Source of the DNA: Bedellia somnulentella
Taxonomy: Eukaryota > Arthropoda > Insecta > Lepidoptera > Bedelliidae
NCBI GenBank assembly: GCA_963576735.1
Contig: OY755174.1
Span: 5,022,001 to 5,086,000 of the forward strand
DNA length: 64,000 bases
Direction of reading: 5' to 3'
Under the pieces are notes generated by a model. That model was given only the letters and a program-made list of their open reading frames with translations, made no database searches and was not told the origin of the DNA. Made by a program: the position numbers and the translations under genes. This document shows positions 56,711 through 64,000 of this stretch, piece after piece. How positions within the stretch are numbered: the stretch's first letter is position 1; the number at the start of each line of letters is the position of its first letter.

Positions 56711-56761
56711 GAAATTTTTCTTTCCTTTAATAACATCTTTTATTTATGACTACTTCACTTT

Positions 56762-57125
56762 TTTTCATTTCCTTAAACATGTTTTTACGAGGAGCAGAAT
56801 TCTTATGAAATATTGTATGTACATGCAGTAGTCCTTGTAAAAATAGGACAACTATCTTTACTCAATAAATGTTATTAAAATAACAAAATAAACTTATATT
56901 ACAACATGAATAGAAGTTTATGAAAATCGGGACTGACCAGCGAAAATTCATGGTATCACTGACAAGATAAAGAGGTCCGACGTTTTGACAGACCTAATGA
57001 TGCAGTGGTCACGGACTGACTGGTGAACTAGTATATGAGCAATTCAATTGTAAGAAGAGTAAATATATACCTTTATTGAACTAACGTCCAAAAAAATATA
57101 TACTTGTCAAATTGAGAACACTCTT
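56762..57125. other. AT-rich, nothing recognised
   Basis: No supported feature. Confidence 0.5.
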
Positions 57126-57129
57126 TTTT

Positions 57130-57222
57130 TTGAAGTTGGTTAAAAAGTGGCTTAGGAATTTTTGTATTCAGACACTCTGGTACCTCTTCTAGGGATTTAA
57201 AGCCGTGAGTATATGTATTTCC
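57130..57222 (+). mobile_element. SINE-1 3' part
   Basis: AAAAAGTGGCTTAGGAATTT to AAAGCCGTGAGTATATGTAT. Confidence 0.75.
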
Positions 57223-57462
57223 TCCTCACTCCTCACAGCCCATATACGTATACACTAAGTGTCTTGAGCCTACCCTATATACTATATAAATCCTATATAG
57301 TATATAGGTTGATTTGGCCTTAGTCCACCCCGCTGGCCAATTGCGGGTTGGTAGACGAACAACTACTACCATAATAGTTGCCTATCTATTTATGTATATA
57401 TAGAAAGACAGAGGCAGTTAGTCATTTTCTCAAATATTGAATAAGCTCCATACAATATTGCA

Positions 57463-58045
57463 CTTCCTTGATAGCTTAGTGGGAACACCGCCGCTATCCA
57501 TTCCTGAGACTAGAGTTCATATCCTGAGTCGGCCCTGAGCCAATGTGACTTTTCTGAGAATAATCTTCGTGCGGAAACACTCATGGATGAGATGTACTTA
57601 GTAATTTGAAAGTTTATTTAGTTAGTACTAATGCGATAGGCCTGCTCCCTATCACGTGGATTCAGTAGTACATTCATACATACATACATATACTCACGGC
57701 TATAAATCCCTAGAAGGGGTAGCCTGAGCTAAGGAATCAGAAATTCTTCAGCCACTTTGAAATGTGAGTGGGGAAAAGATGGTAAAAATAAAGGTTGTTG
57801 GTGATGGGTCTCCAACCGCATCGCCCAACAATCCCTTAAATGCCCCAATACTGTTAGTCGCCTCTTACGTACACCCACCGGGAGAAATGGGGTAGTGCTA
57901 TTCTAAGCCGACACTACACAGCATACACACTACACAGCATGTCCAAGCAAAAGCTGGGTACTCCAAATACTGGTTGATAAACAGGTCACGTGATGTTCAG
58001 AAAGTATAGTCCTCCACCCCTTTAGGAATCAACGGCGTGAACTTT
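57463..58045 (+). mobile_element. SINE-2 (old) split by SINE-1
   Basis: Head CTTGATAGCTTAGTGGGAAC, body to 57672 and again 57938-58045 (GTCCAAGCAAAAGCTGGGTA to AACGGCGTGAAC). It is clearly more diverged than the inserted SINE-1. Confidence 0.8.
57673..57925 (-). mobile_element. SINE-1 inserted in SINE-2
   Basis: Full-length reverse copy. The 5' terminal words CTACACAGCATACACACTAC show a small extra repeat at the 5' end (CACTACACAGCAT twice). Confidence 0.9.
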
Positions 58046-58596
58046 AAAGTATTTAAGTAAATTTAAAGAGAATTTTGATATCATTGCAAACCCCAAAGAA
58101 TATTCTATAGTTACTAATTAACTTTTACTAGCAAAGCTAATAAGAATAATGTTCTCAGAAATGTCATGTCATTTCTCGTTTAGCCGTACTCGGAATGCAG
58201 TTACTTGCGACTGCATTAACTGGAACATCTGCATAATTATGTTCTATTCGATATGTCTCCATTTCAAGGAAATATCTCTATTTTAATCGGCGTCTTGCTT
58301 AGAAAATAATGTTATAAATTACACTCATAATAGTTTTATGTCTTGTAAACATTGCAATATTGTGTGATGATTGAATTAATATGGCACTTGTTTTAATTTA
58401 ATTAAAGAGAGACATTCGTCTTTGTGTGGATTTAATCGTATCTGTAATGATCTATGTTTGTATAAAAAGTAAAGTCAATAGAAATAATTAGGTGTCCCCA
58501 TAACTTGACCTGGACTAGACCGAATTCTGAAAACCATGGTTTTATAAATACTACTGACTTATATAACTTATGTTTGTATCAATTTTTATTTTTTGA
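58046..58596. other. AT-rich, nothing recognised
   Basis: No supported feature. Confidence 0.5.
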
Positions 58597-58737
58597 AAAC
58601 TTCGTGATGAAACCCCCATGGCTGAGTTGTACTTTGTCATGTAACAGTGTATTCTTACAAAACGGCGATGATGTTCAGAAGTGTTAGTATCTATGCCAAC
58701 CCCTTCGGGGATATGCGGTTTGAGCGTTTGAGTTTGA
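58597..58737 (+). mobile_element. SINE-2 with large internal deletion
   Basis: CGTGATGAAACCCCCATGGC to CAAAACGGCGATG joined to ATGTTCAGAAGTGTTAGTAT and the end. Confidence 0.8.
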
Positions 58738-58973
58738 GTTGTATTTAATATGTGAATCTAAAACATCTGCATCAAAAATCTCAACAACTTTAGGAAGAAA
58801 AAATATCGCAGCAAATATATATTACAAACGTTGACACGTGTCTCTAGTAAAATGTATGTAAATTGAATGCTTATAAACGCCATACTTAAAAGGACTTGCT
58901 TTGTGCATTTTAAATTATTATATAAAGTCAACTGCCTCTGTGGTCCATAGTTTGTGATTATCTGATTTGAAAT

Positions 58974-59346
58974 TAATATGCAACCGTGATAGCCCAGTGG
59001 GTAGAACACTCGGTTATCGTGCAAACGACTAGTGTTCAAATCCGGGGTCGGGCCTACACCAATTTGTCTTCTCTAAAGACATATGTGTGGTTATTTTATC
59101 ATGGTTAAACGTTAACGGTGAGGGAAAACATCGTGAGGAAACCCACATGGCTGAGTTGTACTTAGTCATGTGACAGTGTATTCGTACAAAACGGCGATAG
59201 GCCTGCCCCCTATTACGTAAGTACACTGTCCATGCAAAACGTGGGTACTCTGAACACCAGGTGACAAAGTCACGTGATGTTCAGAAGTATTAGTACCTCT
59301 GCCAACCCCTTCGGGGATATTCGGCGTGAACGTTTATGTTATGTTA
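58974..59346 (+). mobile_element. SINE-2, full length with 11-base target duplication
   Basis: TGATTTGAAAT at 58963-58973 and 59347-59357. Intact A box (TAGCCCAGTGGGTAG) and B box (GTTCAAATCCGGGG). The best reference copy in the window. Confidence 0.95.
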
Positions 59347-59357
59347 TGATTTGAAAT

Positions 59358-59710
59358 CTGAATCCATTTTTTTGCTGAATCATTCCACTTTAGTTTGAAT
59401 ATAGAAGTTTAATTAATCCGATTATTCAAAAATATTCCAAAACGTTTTAGCAAAAAAGAAAATGTCGTACTAGACATTTTGACATTGAGTGCAATAAATA
59501 TAAAGATTAATTTATACATACGAACATTCATGCTTATGGTTTAAATTCCTTAAAATGGATAGCCAGAACATTAATATTAGAAATTCCTCAAGATCTTACA
59601 GAATTTGAGTAGAAACAAATACAAATGCAGGACTTTTTGATGATGGGTGGATATGCATTTGTTGCAAAGAAGAATGATAGTATTATTTTAAGCGAACACT
59701 ACTTATGAAG
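59358..59710. other. AT-rich, nothing recognised
   Basis: No supported feature; 59525-59600 has faint SINE-1 resemblance. Confidence 0.4.
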
Positions 59711-59718
59711 ACGAATAC

Positions 59719-59929
59719 ATACATACATATACTCACAGCTATAAATCCCTAGATGGGGTAGCCAGAGCTAAGGAATTAGAAAATACTCAGCCAAGTTTGG
59801 AAGTTAAGTGGGGAAAAGATGGTGATGGGTCTCCAACGTCATCGCCCAAAAATCCCTTAAAAGTCCCATACCCCCCATAGAAATGGGGTAGTGCTATTCT
59901 AAGCCGACACTCCACAGCTCACACAGTAC
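59719..59929 (-). mobile_element. SINE-1 with two internal deletions and target duplication
   Basis: ACGAATAC at 59711-59718 and 59930-59937. Confidence 0.9.
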
Positions 59930-59939
59930 ACGAATACTG

Positions 59940-60762
59940 ATACTCAAACTCAAAAGTGCACGCCAAATATGCCCGAAGGGGTTTCCAGAGGTGCCTCCAA
60001 TTTGGCTGCCTTGGTCTATCTAGTGTTAATATGTTAATATAGAAATATTTAATAAGTACCTCTAAAAAAATTAATACGGCTTTGACTGAAAATCTTCATA
60101 TATGATGGGTATATACTCTGTCTTACAAATGCTGAGTCAATGCTTTTTTGGTGATGAACAATTGTTTTTAAATATTTGTCATTGTCTTGTGTAAATTTTA
60201 CTAAATAAACATAATTTCTCATTCTTCTTCTTCTCCAGAACATCACGAGAAATTGTCATCTAGTGTTCAGTGTTCCCACGTTTTGCTTGGACAGTGTACT
60301 CACTACGTACTTTGTACAAATACACTGTCACAAGACAAAGTACAACACAGCCATGTGGGTTATCTCACGATGGTTTCCCTAACCGTTAACAACCACGATA
60401 AATTAACCACACATATGACTTTAGAAAAACAAATCGGTGTAGTGTCGGCTTAGAATAGCACTACCCCATTTCTTCCGATGGGTGTACGTAAGAGGCGACT
60501 AACGGACTTGGGGCTTTTGAAGGGATTTTTGGGCGATGCGGTTGGAGACCCATCACCACTAACCTTTATTCTACCATCTTTTCCCCACTCAACTTCCAAA
60601 AGTGGATGAGGAATTTCCAATTTCTCAGCTCTGGCTACCCCTTTTAGGGATTTATAGCCATGAGTATATGTATGTATGTAAATCGGTGTAGGCCCGACCC
60701 GGAATCTGAACCTTCATCACCTGCATGATAAGCGGTGTTCTGCTCACTGAGCTATCAAGGCT
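59940..60762 (-). mobile_element. SINE-2 (old), disrupted twice
   Basis: Tail part 59940-60000; body 60238-60441; head 60680-60762 (ACCGCTTATCATGCAGGTGA with GTTCAGATTCCGGG reversed). The 60001-60237 segment is foreign and unrecognised; 60442-60679 is SINE-1. Confidence 0.8.
60442..60679 (+). mobile_element. SINE-1 inserted in SINE-2 with 11-base target duplication
   Basis: AAATCGGTGTA at 60431-60441 and 60680-60690. The first bases of the SINE overlap the target word (GTGTAG), so its exact 5' end is ambiguous. Confidence 0.93.
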
Positions 60763-61365
60763 AAATGCTAATAATAGGCTCAGAAACCCTTTTTTAAGAT
60801 GTCGATTGCGACAATCATAAGTAATAGTTCTCATAATTGGTTGTGCAAGTCTGTCCAACACTAAGCCGCTATACAAAAGCAATTTATGTTATAATGCAAT
60901 CTTCATTTACCGTAATGAGGCATGCCATAGTAGTGTAATGAAATTGATTTCAAAAGGTCTACCAAATATATTGGAATTGTTTCCTAACATAAAAACCAAT
61001 GCATCATAAGATTGCATCGTATTACCTTGACTTTTCTATGAGTTTATTTATCCGGAACTATCTAAATGTTACTATGACTATCCTTATGGCATAGATATAT
61101 TATGCTGTACTATTTTATTTCTATGCTTTATTTATATTGTCTAAACAGCAATCAAACTGGCATAAACAAACACGTTCTTCAATCACTAACAAAAAGGTGT
61201 GTGAGAACCTTTATCTACTTAATCAAAAAAGATAATTGTAATTACATAAAGTTGTATAGGTGGCTTAGCATAGCACTAACCGTTAACTGATTGTTGAGCG
61301 ATGCTGCTGGCTGGCGACCTACACCAGAAGGGCAAGCACGAGCGCTATTTTATCGACACGATAAC
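60763..61365. other. AT-rich, nothing recognised
   Basis: No supported feature. Confidence 0.5.
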
Positions 61366-61369
61366 ATAG

Positions 61370-61447
61370 CGCCAATACCCTTAGTCGCCTCTTACGACAC
61401 CCGTGGGTAGAAAGGGGTAGCGACATTCTAAGCCGGCACTACAAGGC
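61370..61447 (-). mobile_element. SINE-1 variant, 5' part
   Basis: ATACCCTTAGTCGCCTCTTA to AGCCGGCACTACAAGGC; the 3' part is absent. Confidence 0.75.
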
Positions 61448-62150
61448 AAAAAATATAATGGTTAAAAATTTATGAACATAATCATCATATTCTACCTTGA
61501 AATCATACAAACATACAGTGATTATGATTACCTACTATTACTCACGCCATTATTTCCATCAGATTCGGCAGAGATCACCAAGTGTAGAGTAGCCACATTG
61601 TAAAATCCAGGAAAACCGCTCGAGTCCAAAAAATACATTACTTCAAATTGTATAAACAAATAAATTGTAAATGAGTTGTTAATATTTCGTAGTATAACCT
61701 AACCTTCTATATCGTCCTCTAAGCAAAACTAGTGAGACGGAGACAACCTCAAGGCATGAAAGCCACTGGTGTCTGACATATCCAATTAGTACAGCTTCCG
61801 TTTCCGGCCGAGGACCAAAAGCTGCTAACATAACCAAAACACATATACGTACTTCCTTTTGTTTGGGAACAAGCGAATTGTAAGTTATTGTTTGTATGTA
61901 TTATATGTGGCTATTGATTTATTTATTGTTACGTCTGCCTTTGATATTACAACTATGCTTGCGGCAAGTCAAGCAAACTATTAAAAGCTGCTAACACAAA
62001 TCACGCCATATATTCGATAAGTTGAAGAAATTAGGATCATTTTCAACTTTTGGCCTTTAACTTTGTTGTGGATTGAACTAAGAGACCCTAGTTTTTGCAA
62101 CCAATAAAGCACTGGATTGACACGGTATTATATAGTATTAATTTGATTCT
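61448..62150. other. No secure feature
   Basis: 61545-61620 weakly resembles the LINE 3' end in reverse (CTCACGCCATTATTTCCATC). 61690-61850 is slightly GC-richer and unrecognised. Confidence 0.4.
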
Positions 62151-62153
62151 TTG

Positions 62154-62404
62154 CTGTGTAGTGTGTGGCTGTGGCTTAGAATAACACTACCCCATTTCTT
62201 CCGGTGGGTGTACGTAAGAGGCGACTAACGGTATTGGGGCTTTTAAGGTATTTTTGGGCGATGTGGTTGGAGACCCATCACCAACAACCTTTATTTCACT
62301 ATCTTTTCCCGACGCAACTTCTAAAAGTGGCTGAGGAACTTCAAGTTCCTTAGCTCTGGCTACCCCTTCTAGGGATTTATAGCCGTGAGTATATGTATGT
62401 ATGT
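62154..62404 (+). mobile_element. SINE-1, full length with target duplication
   Basis: TTGATTCT before (about 62144) and after (about 62408). The 5' block has an extra GTGGCTGTG. Confidence 0.9.
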
Positions 62405-62409
62405 ATGTT

Positions 62410-63110
62410 GATTCTGTTATTTTATTTTTTATACAGAACGTGTGGAACTAGAGGAAAAAAATAAACATCATATCCGTTGAATGGAATACTCCTGAATTCA
62501 TTGTTTTATTTTATTATTTATTTTCAAGTAAATAACTAAATATTATCTGGATAGCAATGATTTCGATCTTTTACTGATTAATATGAAGGAAGTCAGAAAA
62601 GTTATCACGGCGCGGTCTTACAAAGAATTAATCGATAGTCTGTGCCCACCCCAAATGATGTAAATGTTTCAAGTGAGTAAAAATTTTAAATAAAATGGCG
62701 AGGACAATCTCAATTTATTTTTAATTAACAAAAAATTAGTTTACAAATAATTCGAACAAAAGTTAAAACTGCCACCAAACAAATCGTTAAATTGTAATGA
62801 ACTCGTTTTACAATATCGCATAATTTATTCAAATATATATGGACGTCAAAGTTGAGGCCTTGTTTTATAGTACTTTTATGTTTCATAATAACTCAATGAA
62901 TGATAACGCGGGTTCATATAAATACAGATAAAATTTATAAAACTCAATGAATTGTGTATGGCACTTATGAACAGCTTTTATGAAAAAATCAGTTAATTTA
63001 TTTTACCGATTGTGTTGGTTTCTTATTTTGTATCCTTTTTAAATACAAAAAAAGAATACTGAATTTATTTCAACTGACTTAGAAGTTTGATTCACTTTTT
63101 ATATATATCG
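62410..63110. other. AT-rich; LINE scrap
   Basis: 62628-62685 (plus) is a weak LINE 3'-end match (AATCGATAGTCTGTGCCCAC). Otherwise nothing recognised. Confidence 0.45.
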
Positions 63111-63111
63111 C

Positions 63112-63212
63112 TAATTCAACTTCCAAATGTGGCTGAAGAGTGTCTAGTTCTTTAGTTCCGGCTAACTTTTTTGGGATTTATGGCCCTGAGTATATATATA
63201 TGTATTTATGCT
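63112..63212 (+). mobile_element. SINE-1 variant 3' part
   Basis: AATTCAACTTCCAAATGTGG to GGCCCTGAGTATATATATAT. Confidence 0.75.
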
Positions 63213-63446
63213 AATAAAGGCCAATTAAATTATTTGCCATCACATATCCCGAAACTCTTAACTCTTTGAGTAGAAACAAGTCACTTCTAAAAACAGTTTA
63301 TATTAAATAAATAAAACAACAAAGGAAATTAAGTACTGCGATATTGGTCTTTTAGCCCATGTATATAAATTATCAAAATGATGTTTAGACTAAATTTAAT
63401 GGAATTCTAGTTTTTAGCTTCTTTTAAACGTAGTTTCATAAGCATA
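63213..63446. other. AT-rich, nothing recognised
   Basis: No supported feature. Confidence 0.5.
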
Positions 63447-63565
63447 TCTATACTTATAATAAATCTGTAGAGAGGTCAATTCTGTACATGAAATATATTT
63501 TCAAAATAACTATCAGGTGGTGATTAGGGATCGATACTGATGCCAAAAATGCAATCAGTAAAATT

Positions 63566-63619
<54 letters not shown>

Positions 63620-64000
63620 GGTTTGTATGTTCCTTATGGAAACAAAAACTACTCGACGGATTTTAACGAAACTTGGTACAATTATTCTCCATACTCCTGG
63701 GCAGGTTTTTGTATACTTTCCAGCAGAGTAGTAAAGGGGAATTTTGGGAAATTTTGGGAAAACGGGAGAAGTTACTACATTTTTTAAGCTTCCGTCGCGT
63801 GTGCAGCCTTAATGGTTAAACTTACATAAAAATCATGTATGACGGAAATATTCTTCATGAAATTATCCAAAAAAAATCCTCAGCAGTTTATGTCTATCTT
63901 TTACGGTTGACTCACAATAACACGTGTAATTCCTGATAGCTTAGCAGTTCGGAACATTCTGATTATATTTGTTTACTCTTACGTTTGTAAACCTCTCACT
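63447..64000 (+). mobile_element. Non-autonomous Helitron, copy E (cut by window end)
   Basis: Starts TCTATACTTATAATAAATC with A before it. CTGT/GTCT microsatellite at 63567-63620. The 3' end lies beyond the window. Confidence 0.9.

Larger units (their letters stand above)
55653..56748 (+). mobile_element. Compound SINE-3 insertion: tandem units with inverted 5' part
   Basis: The 13-base duplication ACTACTTCACTTT (55640-55652 and 56749-56761) brackets the whole block. From left: an inverted SINE-3 segment (55653-56016, interrupted by SINE-2), then plus-strand units at 56017-56320 (lacking the first 13 bases), 56321-56637 and 56638-56748. The unit length is 317. Each unit is a 73-base tRNA-like region, a ~145-base tail, and a ~100-base leader (CCGAATTAGTTAAAATTCGG start) that precedes the next tRNA-like region. 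An inverted 5' part inside one target duplication is the signature of twin priming by a LINE machinery. Confidence 0.85.

Overview
The window looks like intergenic and intronic DNA from a moth or butterfly (Lepidoptera). The base composition is AT-rich. It carries tRNA-derived SINEs, 3' ends of LINEs with short-repeat tails, rolling-circle (Helitron) copies with TC...CTAG ends of the type common in Lepidoptera, and one intron-containing insect cuticular-protein gene. The species cannot be named from the sequence. A 200-base N run lies at 451-650.

Only one gene is secure: a Rebers-Riddiford (RR-1-like) cuticle protein on the minus strand, with four exons between 23157 and 19888. All four exons join in phase with GT-AG introns and give 195 residues with a signal peptide. 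A second compact gene model (18246-18552, plus strand, TATA box at 18131) lies beyond its 3' end and is plausible but unproven. A short ORF with an OTU-protease-like motif (14149-14535, minus) abuts a 700-bp foldback element and is probably mobile-element cargo. Several other exon-like open stretches are listed at low confidence (3707-4057, 5098-5298, 9804-9941, 17233-17442, 30243-30382, 32133-32276, 35815-36773, 48807-48905, 55081-55284); none has a recognised family.

The rest is dominated by repeats. SINE-1 (local name, about 250 bp, TATG-type tail) has more than three dozen full or partial copies in both orientations, many with target-site duplications. Its last 20 or so bases match the 3' end of a LINE whose C-terminal coding ends are also scattered here, which suggests a SINE/LINE partnership. 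SINE-2 (about 370 bp, tRNA-like head, ATGTT tail) has about a dozen copies. SINE-3 has an internal tRNA-Tyr-like region and forms a tandem, partly inverted insertion at 55640-56761. Five copies of one non-autonomous Helitron family, each with a GACA microsatellite, occur at 10906, 24230, 28172, 40266 and 63447. There are also several foldback or MITE-like elements (13442-14150, 35461-35623, 36008-36224, 42560-42905), a 122-bp tandem array (42958-43445) and a 758-bp tandem duplication (32990-34493).

Nesting of insertions gives a relative history: SINE-3 entered Helitron copy C, SINE-2 entered the SINE-3 array, and SINE-1 entered SINE-2 at two places. No convincing new biological system was found. 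The most unusual structure is the compound SINE-3 insertion.
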